From assembly GCF_001949125.1 (NCBI RefSeq), contig NZ_MSTI01000091.1:1-64000 (forward strand): 64,000 bases of DNA. The letters run 5' to 3'. A program made the translations under genes and the position numbers. This document shows, piece by piece, positions 8,724-21,823 of this stretch (positions are counted from its first letter, which is position 1; each line of letters opens with the position of its first letter). Source of the DNA: Deinococcus marmoris (GTDB lineage: Bacteria; Deinococcota; Deinococci; Deinococcales; Deinococcaceae). Under the pieces are notes generated by a model. That model ran no database searches. It saw nothing but the letters and a program-made list of their open reading frames with translations, and had not been told where the DNA came from.

Positions 8724-9773
8724 ATGACACCCACTTCAAGAACCGTCCAGACCTCCCGCCTCAACACCGCCGTGCTGGAGCGCCCCGCGACGGGCGAGGC
8801 GAAGCGGCGGCTTCTGTTCGTTCACGGCAACGTCTCCGACGGCGAGTTCTTCCGCGACTTGATGGCCTCTCTGCCCGGTGACATTCACGCCGTCGCCCCC
8901 GATCTGCGCGGCTACGGCGACAGTGAGGCCAGACCGATTGACGCCACGCGCGGCCTGCGCGACTGGTCTGATGATCTTCTGGCCCTGCTGGACGCGCTGG
9001 AATGGAAGGGCGCGCACCTGCTGGGCTGGAGCATGGGCGGCGGCGTGGTCATGCAGGTGGCGTTGACCGCACCGGAGCGGGTGCAGTCCTTAACCCTGGT
9101 GGCCCCGGTCAGTCCCTACGGCTTCGGCGGCACGCACGGCGCGGACGGCACGCCCAACAACGCGGATTTCGCGGGTTCGGGCGGCGGCACGGTCAATGCC
9201 GCCTTCGTCTCGGCGGTGGCTGCCGGAGACCGCTCTGACACGGCAGGCAGCCCGCGCGACGTGATGCGGAAGTTCTACTTCAACGCCGCACAGTTTCAAC
9301 CGGACCCAGAGAAGGAAGAGGCGTGGGTATCGTCCATGCTCAAAACCCGTACCGGGGACGGCTTCTATCCCGGCGACATGACCGCCAGCGAACACTGGCC
9401 GAACGTCGCGCCGGGGACGGCTGGGGTGGCGAACGCTTTCAGTTCCAAATACATGAACCTTTCGGCGTTTGCTGACCTGACCCCGCCGCCACCTGTGCTG
9501 TGGGTACGCGGGGAAGCCGACGCCATCGTGGGGGATGCCAGCCTGTTCGATCTGGCCCAACTCGGGGCGCTGGGCGCAGTTCCTGGCTGGCCCGGCGCGG
9601 ACGTCTGCCCACCTCAGCCGATGCTGATGCAGACGCGCACCGTGCTGCAACGTGGGGAAGCCAACGGCGGCAAGTGGCGCGAACTGGTGCTGCCCGGTGT
9701 GGGGCACTCGCCCTTTATTGAAGCACCAGACGAGTTCAGAACAGCCTTTCTGGAGCATCTGACCCAACACTAA
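8724..9773 (+). CDS. Alpha/beta hydrolase
   Basis: The 349-residue protein has FVHGNVSDGEFF (oxyanion region), DLRGYGDSEARP, the nucleophile elbow GWSMGGG near residue 105, an acidic residue in WVRGEADAIV, and His in GVGHSPFIEAP close to the C-terminus. This is a complete Ser-Asp-His hydrolase of the esterase/epoxide-hydrolase type. It lies between the receptor and permease genes of the branched-chain ABC transporter, so it may act on the imported compound. The chosen ATG has an AAAGGGGCC site before it; the longer frame upstream runs through the repeat and is not credible. The substrate is unknown. Confidence 0.8.
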   Translation: MTPTSRTVQTSRLNTAVLERPATGEAKRRLLFVHGNVSDGEFFRDLMASLPGDIHAVAPDLRGYGDSEARPIDATRGLRDWSDDLLALLDALEWKGAHLLGWSMGGGVVMQVALTAPERVQSLTLVAPVSPYGFGGTHGADGTPNNADFAGSGGGTVNAAFVSAVAAGDRSDTAGSPRDVMRKFYFNAAQFQPDPEKEEAWVSSMLKTRTGDGFYPGDMTASEHWPNVAPGTAGVANAFSSKYMNLSAFADLTPPPPVLWVRGEADAIVGDASLFDLAQLGALGAVPGWPGADVCPPQPMLMQTRTVLQRGEANGGKWRELVLPGVGHSPFIEAPDEFRTAFLEHLTQH

Positions 9774-9825
9774 CCTTCCGTCCACAAATCAAGACCCAAA
9801 TAAATCGCCACCCTACGGAGCCTGA

Positions 9826-11671
<1,846 letters not shown>

Positions 11672-11675
<4 letters not shown>

Positions 11676-12421
11676 ACACAGTGGGGCAAGTGGTGCTGAA
11701 GGCCGATGGGCTGAGCAAGCGCTTCGGCGGTCTTCAGGCTGTGCAGAACGTGACCTTTGACCATTACGACGGTGAGATCCTGGCCGTTATCGGGCCGAAC
11801 GGTGCAGGCAAGACCACCCTCCTCAACCTGCTGTCGGGGGTGTATCGGCCCAGTTCGGGGCGGCTGGAACTGCTGGGTCAGGACATCACACACGCGCCGA
11901 TGGAACAGCGCTGCCACGCCGGGCTGGGCCGCGCCTTTCAGGTGGTGCGCCCTTTCCCGGAGATGACCGTCCATGAAAACGTGACGGTGGGCGCACTGTT
12001 CGGGCAGCCCGGTACAAAGTTGCCGCAGGCCCGCGAACGTGCCTATGACCTGCTGGAACGCACTGGACTGGCCGATCAGGCCGCCCGAGCCGCCCATGAA
12101 CTGACGCTACTCCAGGACAAGCGTATGGAAATTGCCCGTGCCCTGGCGACGGGTCCCCGCGTGCTGCTGCTGGACGAGGTGATGGCCGGTCTGCGCCCCG
12201 CCGAGGCTGCCGAAGCAGTGGAACTGATACGGAGCGTGCGCGCCGATGGCGTCAGCGTTTTGTTTATTGAACACATCATGCCGGTGGTGCGTGATCTGGC
12301 AGACCGCGTGGTGGTCATGGATCAGGGTCAGGTTATTGCCCACGGCACCTACCGGGAGGTCACGGCGCATCCGCAGGTGGTGGCCGCGTATCTGGGCACG
12401 GAAGAGGGGCTGGGAGCATGA
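11672..12421 (+). CDS. livG: ABC ATPase, LivG type
   Basis: A 249-residue ATPase with Walker A GPNGAGKT near residue 42 and Walker B LLLDEVMAGL. The signature loop reads LTLLQDKRMEIARAL in place of LSGGQ, a pattern common in LivG proteins. The His switch is in FIEHIM. It powers the LivHM channel. The start is GTG, overlapping the livM stop (GTGA). The C-terminal coding sequence GAGGGGCTGGGAGC (12404-12417) recurs exactly 50 bp downstream at 12454-12467. Confidence 0.92.
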
Positions 12422-12581
12422 GTGGAATGAAAGGTCTAAGGGTCAAAGAGTCTGAGGGGCTGGGAGCTTTTTCCCCTCTCCACTTGTGGGAGAGGGAGGG
12501 AGGAGCGAAGCGACGGAAGGGTGAGGGGGCCACCCAGCAGGCCCCCAACGAAAATAGATTCATCCACCTGGAGGCCACCCC
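12422..12581 (+). repeat. Spacer with hairpin-rich repeat between livG and livF
   Basis: The spacer holds a second copy of the 14-bp GAGGGGCTGGGAGC sequence (12454-12467), then an imperfect inverted segment CCCCTCTCCACTTGTGGGAG (12473-12492) and purine-rich AGGGAGGAGCGAAGCG. This resembles GC-rich dispersed repeats. It may lower livF expression relative to the upstream genes. No gene is present. Confidence 0.4.
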
Positions 12582-13310
<729 letters not shown>

Positions 13311-13400
13311 CGGGCAGAGCCACCCGCCGGCCTCCGCGCCTCTCCATCAAGTATGTTTGCTCCAGGCCCCTAAATCAGGAGCGGGGCAGACCGCAGCAGC

Positions 13401-16400
13401 ATGGCCTTGCTAGCATCGGGCATGACCCTGACCTGGCGTGACCTGACCTCGCGGCGGCGGGCGCGGGTGCCTGCGGTGCGCGGCGCTCTGGCCCGGCCCC
13501 GCCTACAGACGGTGATGGAAGCCGCGCGGGTGCTGCTGCTGGTGGCCCCGGCAGGCTACGGCAAGACCACGGCGCTGGCCGGAAGCATGGCGGGCGGGGC
13601 GCACGCGTGGCTGACCCTGGATGCCGATGACGCCGATCCACAGGTGCTGGCCGCCGGGCTGGCACTGGCCGCCGAGGGCCTGCCGGGAGGCGCAGAGGTG
13701 GCCGGGTTGCTGGACGCTGGAGCTTCCCCCCGCCGTGTGGCGGCGCGCGTGGCAGATCTGTTGGACGCCTGCGGTGGCCTGCTGGTGCTGGATGAGGCGC
13801 AGCATCTGAGTGCCGAGTGTGGGGGCGGCGGGGCCGTGGGCGACCTGCTGCGCGAGTTGCTGGGCGGCGGCCTCCCCGGCACCACGGCTGGGCGGCTGGC
13901 GCTGCTTTCACGCGTGCCGCTCGCACTGCCCGAACTGGCCCGGCTGGACGCGGCGGGCGAGGTCACGCGACTGGGAACGGCAGAGCTGGCCTTTACCCGG
14001 CAGGAGGTGGGCGGGCTGCTTCGTGCTGGCGGCCTTCATCCTGCCGACGCGGAAGTGCGGCTGGCCCACACCGTCACCGAGGGCTGGCCTATCGCGGTGC
14101 GTTTTCTGGCGCAGGCGGCAACGCAGGGCCGCGTTCAACTGGCCGCGCTCGCTGATCTGGACGGTGGAGAGGCACAACTGGGAACGTTGTTTGCCTACCT
14201 GGCTTCCGAGGTGCTGGGACCGCTGGACCCAGCCCTGCGGGCGGTGCTGACGCGCGGCAGCCTGTTCGAGGAGCTGACGCCTGAACTGGCCCGTGAAGTG
14301 CTGGATGAGCCAGATGGGGCGGCACTTCTGGAGGCGCTGGCGAACGGCGGCACCTTCCTGACGCGCTCGGATCATCTGGCCGGTTCGGAAAGTGCGGTCT
14401 ACCGCGCCCATCCCCTGCTCCGTGCCCACCTGCGGACCGGACTGTACAGCACTGAAATCGAGGCACTGGCGTCGCGTGGGGCAGCGTATTTTGAGCGCAC
14501 TGGACGGCCTCGCCGGGCGCTGGCTGCACATCTGCTGTCGGGCGACACGGCGCGGGCGGCGGCGCTGCTCTCGGTGTACGGGGCGGGATGGCTGGACCAG
14601 GGCCGGGCCGGGCTGATTGAGCGCAGCCTGGGCCGCCTGCCCCGCGCGGTCTGGACGCCCGAATTGCACGCCCTGGCGGGGGACGCCCTGCGCCTGTCGT
14701 CGCGGTACGGCGAGGCGCTGGCCGAGTACGAACAGGCCACGCCGCTGCTGCGGGCGCTGGGGCAGGTACAGGTGGCGCTGGACACGGTGCAGCCGGACGC
14801 GGCCTGGGAAGCGCTGGATGTGGCGACCACCCTGGCCCCCGACTCGCCCATACTCCGGCGCATGCGGGCCGAGAATCTGCTGAACGCCGGGCGGCTGCCG
14901 GAGGCGCTGGCACTGGAACCCAGTTTGCGGGACGGCGCAAGAGCCGCCCTGCGTTCCGGCGATCTGGAACGGGCGCTGGAACTGGCACTGGCGGCGGCAC
15001 GGGGCGAGGCGGGCGGTGCGCGGGCCGCTCAGAACCACCGGGAGGGGCTGCTGCTCGCCTCTTTTGTCCATGCCCTGCGTGGCGAGTCGGCGCAGGCCGC
15101 CGAGAACGCCCGCGCCGGACTGGCCGAGGGCGAGCGCCTGGAAAGCCCCTTCGTGCGCTCGCTGGCGCTGGCACGGCTGGGGCATGCCGGGATGACGGCG
15201 GGTGATCTGGACGGTGCGCGGGCCTCCTACGAAGACGCCCTGATGCTGGCCCAGCGCGTTTCGGGCCGCCTGCGTGTGGAGCCGCTGATGGGACTGGCCT
15301 CACTGGCGGGCCGGGCGGGTGATTCGGCGCAGGCCATGAGGCTGAAAACCGAGGCGCTGGCCCAGACGGGCGGTGACGGCTACATGGCTGGTCTGCTGCA
15401 TCTGGCGGCGGCGCTGGGCGTGCAGGAGTCAGGGAACACCGATGGGCCTGGACTGGACGCTGCCCTCACCGCCTTCCAGACCTGCGGCGACGCCTTTGGA
15501 ATGGCCTGCGTGGCACTGGCCCGTTTCGCTGCGGATGGCAGCGGGGATCTGGAGGCGGCCCATGCGGCGGCGCGCTATCCGTTTCTGCTGGCCCGGCGCG
15601 GCCTGTTGTCGCCAGTCTCCAGTTCATCTGGGCGGGCGCGTTTACTGGCGCAGTTGGCACACGCCCACCCCGAACTTCAGCTTGCCCTGCTGCCCATTGC
15701 CCGCCAACTGGGCTACCTGCACTTGCCCCAGCCAGATCAGACGCCCGGCTTCAGGGTCCAGATCTCCGTGCTGGGGCGTGTTTCAGTCACCCGCAGCCAT
15801 GAGACGAGGGCGCGCGACTGGGGACGGGCCAGGGCGCGTGATCTGCTGGCGCTCCTGGCTGTCCATGACGCTGGTCTGGCACGCGAGGCCGCGCAGGAGG
15901 CGCTGTTTCCAGGGGCTGATCCCGGTGTGGGCGAGCGCAATTTCCGCGTGACGTTGCATGCGTTGGGGCAGGTGCTGGAAGAGGGGGCGGCCAGCGGCAT
16001 GTTTCTGGAACGCGGCGACTGGATTCGCCTCAAGCCTGGTCCCGATCTGTGCATTGATCTGCATGCCGCCCGCACGCTGCTGGACACGCAGACCGGAGAC
16101 ACTGGACGTCTACAAGGACTGCTGGCCCTGCCGGGGCGGATCGCCGACTCTGACCTGAGCGACGTGCAGAACGAGGCCCAGCGCTACGCCGCCCGCCTGC
16201 CCGACGCGCTGGCCGCCGAAGCCGAGCTGGCCCTGGATGGTGGAAACACCGAGCTGGCCGTCCGCGCCGCCGAACGCGCGCTGGCTCTGGACTCCGCCCA
16301 CGAGAGTGCCGCCCACGCCCTGATGCGCACCTGGCATGCACTCGGCCAGGCTGTCGCCGCCCGCCGGGTCTACGATCAACTCTTCAGCGCTCTGGATGAA

Positions 16401-16478
16401 CTGGGACTGGAGCCGCTGCCAAAGACGCGGGCGCTGGGCGGTCATGGGGTGGTCATTTCATCCCGAACGCTGCGGTAA
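13401..16478 (+). CDS. Large NTPase-TPR-SARP (BTAD) transcriptional regulator
   Basis: The 1025-residue protein starts with a MalT-like STAND NTPase: Walker A APAGYGKT at residues 49-56 and Walker [10 protein letters not shown] near 125-133. Residues of about 370-760 are alpha-helical repeats rich in Ala and Leu, TPR-like. From about residue 781 ([13 protein letters not shown]) comes a winged-helix plus bacterial transcriptional activator domain, as in SARP regulators. Ordinary large SARPs place the DNA-binding part first; here it is last, in the place where MalT has its LuxR domain. It probably senses a ligand and activates nearby genes, perhaps liv or bdh. ATG at 13422 is an alternative start; neither has a strong ribosome site. 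Confidence 0.8.
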   Translation: MALLASGMTLTWRDLTSRRRARVPAVRGALARPRLQTVMEAARVLLLVAPAGYGKTTALAGSMAGGAHAWLTLDADDADPQVLAAGLALAAEGLPGGAEVAGLLDAGASPRRVAARVADLLDACGGLLVLDEAQHLSAECGGGGAVGDLLRELLGGGLPGTTAGRLALLSRVPLALPELARLDAAGEVTRLGTAELAFTRQEVGGLLRAGGLHPADAEVRLAHTVTEGWPIAVRFLAQAATQGRVQLAALADLDGGEAQLGTLFAYLASEVLGPLDPALRAVLTRGSLFEELTPELAREVLDEPDGAALLEALANGGTFLTRSDHLAGSESAVYRAHPLLRAHLRTGLYSTEIEALASRGAAYFERTGRPRRALAAHLLSGDTARAAALLSVYGAGWLDQGRAGLIERSLGRLPRAVWTPELHALAGDALRLSSRYGEALAEYEQATPLLRALGQVQVALDTVQPDAAWEALDVATTLAPDSPILRRMRAENLLNAGRLPEALALEPSLRDGARAALRSGDLERALELALAAARGEAGGARAAQNHREGLLLASFVHALRGESAQAAENARAGLAEGERLESPFVRSLALARLGHAGMTAGDLDGARASYEDALMLAQRVSGRLRVEPLMGLASLAGRAGDSAQAMRLKTEALAQTGGDGYMAGLLHLAAALGVQESGNTDGPGLDAALTAFQTCGDAFGMACVALARFAADGSGDLEAAHAAARYPFLLARRGLLSPVSSSSGRARLLAQLAHAHPELQLALLPIARQLGYLHLPQPDQTPGFRVQISVLGRVSVTRSHETRARDWGRARARDLLALLAVHDAGLAREAAQEALFPGADPGVGERNFRVTLHALGQVLEEGAASGMFLERGDWIRLKPGPDLCIDLHAARTLLDTQTGDTGRLQGLLALPGRIADSDLSDVQNEAQRYAARLPDALAAEAELALDGGNTELAVRAAERALALDSAHESAAHALMRTWHALGQAVAARRVYDQLFSALDELGLEPLPKTRALGGHGVVISSRTLR

Positions 16479-16489
16479 CGCCTCCGTCC

Positions 16490-16495
16490 TACACT
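16490..16495 (+). promoter_or_regulatory. -10-like hexamer before bdh
   Basis: TACACT lies seven bases before the ATG of the hydroxybutyrate dehydrogenase gene. This TANNNT position fits a leaderless transcript and suggests the gene has its own promoter although it is only 24 bp from the upstream regulator gene. Confidence 0.4.
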
Positions 16496-16502
16496 CCGGG
16501 GC

Positions 16503-17273
<771 letters not shown>

Positions 17274-17342
17274 GCGCACGGTGATCCTGCCACGAGCGAG
17301 TGGCTCCTGCGCGCTTCTGGCACAACGCGTCTGACCGTGCTG

Positions 17343-17538
17343 ATACGGATTCCGGCTGTGACGCGGCAGAAATCGGGACCGCGCAGGGTTCCTGCACTCC
17401 ACACCCGGAATCCGTTTTCCTCCTGCTCACTGTATTGTCCAGAGCAGCGCCCATGACTGGTACAGCTCGCAGAGAGGACGCTTGGACGCTCGTTCGGATT
17501 TCCAGGTGTTCTCAACACCTTTCAATCGGAGTCCGTAT
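17343..17538 (+). repeat. TACGG-family miniature repeat, long copy
   Basis: The 196-bp element runs from ATACGGATTCCGG to CGGAGTCCGTAT, near-perfect inverted ends. Near the right end CGGATTTCC is followed by the stem-loop AGGTGTT-CTC-AACACCT (17504-17520). The inner part is longer than in the copy at 37384-37520 by about 60 bp. The right end touches the stop codon (TAA, 17540-17538) of the minus-strand permease gene, sharing one base with it. The bounding TA dinucleotides would fit a TA-targeting transposase, but this is inferred. Confidence 0.75.
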
Positions 17539-18416
17539 TACCCCACCCGTCCACGCGGATCGAGCGCTTCCCGCAACCCGTCGCCGATCAGGTTGAAGGC
17601 CAGCACGGCCAGGAAAATGGCAAGGCCAGGAAATAGGGCCATCCACGGCGCATCGGTCAGGTAGCCGCGCGCTGCATTGAGCATGGACCCCCAGCTGGGC
17701 GCGGGCGGCTGAATGCCCAGGCCCAGGAAGGACAGGCTGGCCTCGGCCAGAATCGCATTGGCGATGGCCAGCGAGGTCTGCACGATCAGCGCCCCGCTGA
17801 TGTTGGGCAGCAGGTGACGGGTAATCAGGCGTCCGTCGCCCGCGCCCAGTGCCTGCGCGGCCTGCACATAATCGCGTTCGCGCTGCGACAGCACCTCGCC
17901 GCGCGTGATGCGGGCAAAGGCAGGGGCAGTCACGATGGCAATGGCGATCATGGTGTTCTGCAAGCTGGGGCCGAGGATGGCGGCAAGGGCAATCGCCAGC
18001 ACCAGAAACGGCAGCGCCAGCAGCGCGTCCACGAAACGCATCAGCACGTCATCCACCCAGCCGCCGACGTACCCGGCGACGAGGCCGATGCCGCCGCCAA
18101 ACACCAGGGCCAGCGTCACGGAGATCAGCCCGGCGCTCAGGGACACCCGCGCCCCGTACACCACCCGCGAGAGAATGTCGCGCCCCAGTTCATCGGCCCC
18201 GAACAGGTGCGCCGCGCCGGGAGCGGCCCGCAAATCGGAAAAGAAGATCTGCGCGGGGTCAAAGGGGGCCACCCAGGGGGCCAGCAGCGCCGAGACCGCG
18301 AAGATCAACAGCACGAACAGGCCGATGACGGCCAGCTTGTTGCCCAGAAAACGCCGCAATGGCGCAGGCAACCGCCGCTTCTCCGGGCTTGGCGTCTTGG
18401 AAACCGTTGTCGTCAT
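17538..18416 (-). CDS. Dipeptide-type ABC permease, DppC-like
   Basis: A 292-residue permease with six hydrophobic segments. It has the DppC-type N-terminus (FLGNKLAVIGLFVLLIFAVSALLAP), the HLFGADELGRDILSRVVYGARVSL motif and the coupling loop YVQAAQALGAGDGRLITRHLLPN. It forms the importer with the DppB-like protein encoded 43 bp upstream. No ATPase gene follows, so the ATPases must be shared, for example with the complete transporter at 29-34 kb. Its TAA stop is formed at the edge of a repeat element, so the original C-terminus may have changed. Confidence 0.92.
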   Translation of the reverse strand: MTTTVSKTPSPEKRRLPAPLRRFLGNKLAVIGLFVLLIFAVSALLAPWVAPFDPAQIFFSDLRAAPGAAHLFGADELGRDILSRVVYGARVSLSAGLISVTLALVFGGGIGLVAGYVGGWVDDVLMRFVDALLALPFLVLAIALAAILGPSLQNTMIAIAIVTAPAFARITRGEVLSQRERDYVQAAQALGAGDGRLITRHLLPNISGALIVQTSLAIANAILAEASLSFLGLGIQPPAPSWGSMLNAARGYLTDAPWMALFPGLAIFLAVLAFNLIGDGLREALDPRGRVG

Positions 18417-18459
18417 GTTCTCGCTCCCCTCAGTGGGCTTCCTGTCACTTGTACCGCCA

Positions 18460-19404
18460 TCAGTTGTACCGGATGCGTGGGTCTACTGCCGCGTAGCCCA
18501 GGTCCACCAGGAAACTGACCAGGAAGACCGCCACTGCCGAGACCAGCACCACGCCCTGAATCACGGGCAGGTCACGGGTGAACACAGCGTCCACCAGCAG
18601 CCGCCCGAAGCCGGGAATGCTGAAAATCTGCTCGGTGATCACCGCTCCGCCCAGCAGGCCGCCCAGTTGCAGGCCGAAAGCGGTCAAAAAGGGAATCAGC
18701 GCATTTCTGAGGGCATGTTTGGAGGTGACCTGCCGCGCCGTGAGGCCCTTGGCGTGGGCGGTTCGCACGTAATCCTGCGTCAGCGTCTCGCTGAGGCTGG
18801 AGCGCAGATAACGCGTCAGCACCGCCCCCGAGCCGACGCCCAGCGTGACGGCGGGCAGCAGCAGCAGCAGCAGATTGCGCCCCGGATTCTCCAGCAGGCT
18901 GGTGTAACCGCTCGCCGGAATCCAGGCCAACTGGATGCTGAACAGGTAGATCAGCAGGATGCCCAGAAAGAAGTTGGGCAGGCTGATGCCCGACAGCGCC
19001 AGCAGCGTCAGCACCCGGTCCACCCAGGTGTTGCGCCGCATCGCGCTGAGAATCCCGGCAGGCAGGGAAATCAGCAGCGAGATCAGCATGGCGAACAGCG
19101 AGAGTTCCAGGGTCACCGGCAGTTTCTGGGCGATCAGTTTGCTCACGCTGCTGTTGTCGGTCAGGCTGGTGCCAAAATCCAGCCGCACGGCCCCGGCCAG
19201 CCAACTCAGATATTGCTGCAACAACGAGCGGTCCAGGCCCAGCGAACGGCGCAGTTCAGCCAGGGCCTGAGGCGTGGCCTCCTGGCCCAGGATCAGCCGG
19301 GCCGGGTCGCCGGGCAGCAGCTTGACCATCACGAAGATGATCACCGTGACGATCAACAAAGTAGGAATGGACGACAGCAAACGGCGTAACGCGAAAACAG
19401 CCAC
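18460..19404 (-). CDS. Dipeptide-type ABC permease, DppB-like
   Basis: A 314-residue permease with the DppB plan: N-terminal FALRRLLSSIPTLLIVTVIIF, MVKLLPGDPARL, and the coupling segment YVRTAHAKGLTARQVTSKHALRNAL. I chose the GTG at 19404 because an AGGAGG site lies just before it and the predicted protein then starts exactly at the first membrane segment; the longer frame from 19449 has no ribosome site. A stem-loop at 19431-19462 separates it from the upstream receptor gene. Confidence 0.9.
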   Translation of the reverse strand: MAVFALRRLLSSIPTLLIVTVIIFVMVKLLPGDPARLILGQEATPQALAELRRSLGLDRSLLQQYLSWLAGAVRLDFGTSLTDNSSVSKLIAQKLPVTLELSLFAMLISLLISLPAGILSAMRRNTWVDRVLTLLALSGISLPNFFLGILLIYLFSIQLAWIPASGYTSLLENPGRNLLLLLLPAVTLGVGSGAVLTRYLRSSLSETLTQDYVRTAHAKGLTARQVTSKHALRNALIPFLTAFGLQLGGLLGGAVITEQIFSIPGFGRLLVDAVFTRDLPVIQGVVLVSAVAVFLVSFLVDLGYAAVDPRIRYN

Positions 19405-19430
19405 TGGACCTCCTGATCTGAAAAGTGCGA

Positions 19431-19462
19431 AAGGGGCGAGCAAGACCAACTGCCCGCCCCTT
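19431..19462 (-). promoter_or_regulatory. Intercistronic stem-loop between receptor and permease genes
   Basis: AAGGGGCG (19431-19438) and CGCCCCTT (19455-19462) are perfect inverted arms with a 16-nt loop. Hairpins after receptor genes of ABC operons often protect the receptor mRNA or reduce read-through, giving more receptor than permease. No T-run follows, so a full terminator is unlikely. A similar hairpin occupies the same place in the second operon at 33039-33073. Confidence 0.5.
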
Positions 19463-19476
19463 CGAGAGAATGTCCG

Positions 19477-20955
19477 TTACTTCAGGTCCACGTCTTTAAA
19501 TCGGATGATGCCGTCTGGGATGGGCTTGAGGCCGGTCAGACCCTTAACGCTCGCCACCAGATTGCGCTGGAAGTAGACCCAGGTGTACGGGGTGTCGCTG
19601 ATGATGGTACTCAGCGCGACGTTGTAGGTGGCTGCGCGGGCGGTCATGGCGGTCTGGGCGCGCGCCTTGGCCAGCAGGCTGTCCACAGTTTTGTTGCTGT
19701 ACCCGGCCTGGTTGTTGGTGCCGTCTGTCACGAAGAAATCGTAGATGTTGCCGTCAGGATCGGGGCGTCCGCTCCAGCCCAGCATCAGGGCGTCGTAATC
19801 CTGTTTGTCGGCGCGGTCCAGCAGGGTGCCGAATTCCACCTGCTCGATCTTGGCGGTGATTCCGGCCTGCGCGAACATGGCCTGATACACCTGCGCCAGT
19901 TGCGTGGTCACGCTGCCAGGGGTGGTCAGCAGCGTGAATGTCAGCGGCTTGCCGCCAAGTTTCTGCTTGGCCAGGGCGATGTTGGGCTTCTGCACCGTGA
20001 TGGCCGAGGACGCGGCAGGGGTGCCGGGCGGGAAGGGACCGGCAGCGGGCGTGACCGTGCCGTAGAAGATGCTCTTGGCAATCGCCTCGCGGTCGATGGT
20101 GGCCGCCACCGCCTGCCGGAAGTTCTTGTTGTTGAACGGCGCGCGGGTCACGTTAAACCACACGCCCTGGAAGCCGATGCCAGGGTAGTTCAGCACGCTG
20201 AATTTGGCGTTCTGCTCTAGCTTGCTGATGTCCTTGGGATCAATCGGCGTGATGGCCTGCACCGCGCCTGACAGCAGGTTGGCGTAGCGCACGTCACCGT
20301 CGGTGAAGGGGCGGTAAATCAGTTTGTCGATCTTGGGTGCGCCGCCCCAGTAGCTCTTGTTGGCATTCAGGGTGATGTTGTCCTGGCGCACGCGACTGAC
20401 GAAGGTAAAGGGGCCGCTGCCCACCGGATTGTTCTGGAAATCGGCCCCGGCCTTCTTGGCCGCCGTGGGCGAGACGATCATGCCTGCGCGGTCCGTCAGC
20501 ACCGCCAGCAGCGGGCCATACGACTGCGACAGATTGAGCTGAACCGTCTGCGCGTCAATGACCTTGACTTCCTTGATGCTGCTCATCTCGTTCTTGCGGG
20601 CGCTGCCTTCCAGCGTGCGGTTGCGGTCCAGGCCGTATTTGACGGCGGCGGCGTCCAGCACCGTGCCATCTGTGAATTTCACGCCGCTCTTGAGCTTGAA
20701 GGTATAGGTCAGGCCGCCGTTGCTCACCTTCCATGACGTTGCCAGCGCTGGAACCACCTTGAGGTTCACGTCCAGATCCACCAGCTTGTCGAAAATCTGG
20801 TTCATGACCTGACGGTCCACCAGGGCAGTGGACAGCGCCGGGTCCAGTTTGGGCGGGTCGGCGTCCAGGCCCACGGTCAGGGTCTGTGCCGAGGCGGAAG
20901 CGGCGCTCAGGCAGGCGGCACTCAGGAAGGCCATCAGGAACTGGGATTTACGCAT
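19477..20955 (-). CDS. Dipeptide-type ABC substrate-binding protein
   Basis: A 492-residue family-5 receptor. Residues 1-23 (MRKSQFLMAFLSAACLSAAS...) are a signal peptide ending in ASA; the mature part begins QTLTVGLDADPPKLDPALS. Family motifs include LATSWKVSNGGLTYTFKLKSGVKFTDGT and NNPVGSGPFTFVSR. No lipobox cysteine directly follows the hydrophobic stretch, so it is likely secreted rather than a lipoprotein. The start ATG (AAGGAGAAGACA before it) overlaps the last eight bases of the gntR gene. Ligand unknown; peptides, glutathione and similar compounds are typical. Confidence 0.92.
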   Translation of the reverse strand: MRKSQFLMAFLSAACLSAASASAQTLTVGLDADPPKLDPALSTALVDRQVMNQIFDKLVDLDVNLKVVPALATSWKVSNGGLTYTFKLKSGVKFTDGTVLDAAAVKYGLDRNRTLEGSARKNEMSSIKEVKVIDAQTVQLNLSQSYGPLLAVLTDRAGMIVSPTAAKKAGADFQNNPVGSGPFTFVSRVRQDNITLNANKSYWGGAPKIDKLIYRPFTDGDVRYANLLSGAVQAITPIDPKDISKLEQNAKFSVLNYPGIGFQGVWFNVTRAPFNNKNFRQAVAATIDREAIAKSIFYGTVTPAAGPFPPGTPAASSAITVQKPNIALAKQKLGGKPLTFTLLTTPGSVTTQLAQVYQAMFAQAGITAKIEQVEFGTLLDRADKQDYDALMLGWSGRPDPDGNIYDFFVTDGTNNQAGYSNKTVDSLLAKARAQTAMTARAATYNVALSTIISDTPYTWVYFQRNLVASVKGLTGLKPIPDGIIRFKDVDLK

Positions 20956-21655
20956 TGTCTTCTCCTTGATTAATGAGGGGGGCGGCGTGGCGACGGACGG
21001 ACGCCATGTGAACGAGCATGGCCTGACGGGCGGCCTCGGGCGAGGCGCTGGCAATGGCCCCCACCAGCGCGCGGTGTTCCGAAATCGTCAATTCCGGTTT
21101 GTCTCCTACCACCTGATTTCGCAACTGCACCATCAGGGACCGCAGAGTTTCCAGCACCAGCATGACCACCTCGTTGCCCGCAATCTGGGCGATCAGGTTG
21201 TGGAAGACCATGTCCTCATCACTGAGTTTGATGTGACGTCTACACGCGGCTTCCTGACGCTCAAGACACAGATGGAGCTGGGCAATCTGGGTGGGCGTGG
21301 CGCGGGCAGCGGCCTGTGCTGCCACTTCCGGCTCGATCATCTGGCGGAATTCGAGCAGATGCTCCAGCTTTTGTGGCGAGCGGATAAGCATGCCCTGGAA
21401 CGGCTGGGTCAGGTGGGCGGCGGAAGGTTCGCGGACGAAAACCCCATTGCCCTGCCGCGCCTCCAGGTGTCCAAGAACCTCCAGGCGGGCAATTCCGTCC
21501 CGCAGGCTGGTGCGGGAAATGTTCATCTGTTCGGCCAGCAGCCGTTCGGGGGGCAACCGCTGACCAGCCGCGAAGTCTCCGCGCAGGATCAGGGCCAGAA
21601 GTTCTTCTGCCGCACTGGCAGCCAGTTTCTGCTGTTTGATCGGCTGCGCTGTCAT
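20948..21655 (-). CDS. FadR-subfamily GntR regulator (FCD domain)
   Basis: A 235-residue regulator. The N-terminal winged helix includes ALILRGDFAAGQRLPPERLL, SRTSLRDGIARLEVLG and QGNGVFVREP. The C-terminal helical FCD ligand domain has LLEFRQMIEPEVAAQAA and a metal-binding pattern with D..H near EDMVFHNLIA and EHRALVGAI. The start ATG has an AAGGAGGCGAG site. It is the first gene of the operon and overlaps the receptor gene by eight bases, so regulator and transporter are coupled. A matching operator lies just upstream (21681-21698), which suggests autoregulation with release by the imported substrate. Confidence 0.9.
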   Translation of the reverse strand: MTAQPIKQQKLAASAAEELLALILRGDFAAGQRLPPERLLAEQMNISRTSLRDGIARLEVLGHLEARQGNGVFVREPSAAHLTQPFQGMLIRSPQKLEHLLEFRQMIEPEVAAQAAARATPTQIAQLHLCLERQEAACRRHIKLSDEDMVFHNLIAQIAGNEVVMLVLETLRSLMVQLRNQVVGDKPELTISEHRALVGAIASASPEAARQAMLVHMASVRRHAAPLINQGEDNA

Positions 21656-21680
21656 CTCGCCTCCTTGTTTCCGACTTGAA

Positions 21681-21698
21681 GGTCCAGTGGTTGGACCA
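21681..21698. promoter_or_regulatory. FadR-type operator upstream of gntR
   Basis: TGGTTGGACCA (21688-21698) matches the FadR-subfamily pattern TGGT-N3-ACCA and is embedded in a dyad GGTCCA-GTGGT-TGGACC (21681-21697). It lies 26-43 bp before the start codon of the regulator gene, where binding would block transcription of the whole gntR-receptor-permease operon. Confidence 0.55.
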
Positions 21699-21823
21699 AT
21701 TTGGGATGGAGCAAGCTTAGAGCCTGGAAAGGGCAATAAGCTCCATTGTCTAGATCAACGAGAATTTGCGCTGGATTTTGGGCGACAGAAGATGCGGTCT
21801 GGCGGGGAGAACCCCCAACTTTC

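Noticed and set aside
13908..15303. 400-residue minus-strand frames inside the large regulator gene
   Set aside because: Shadow frames rich in Pro, Arg and Gln; no start signals or family similarity.
17905..19389. 494-residue plus-strand frame rich in Gln, His and Arg
   Set aside because: Fully antisense to the two permease genes, with composition typical of reversed GC-rich coding DNA.
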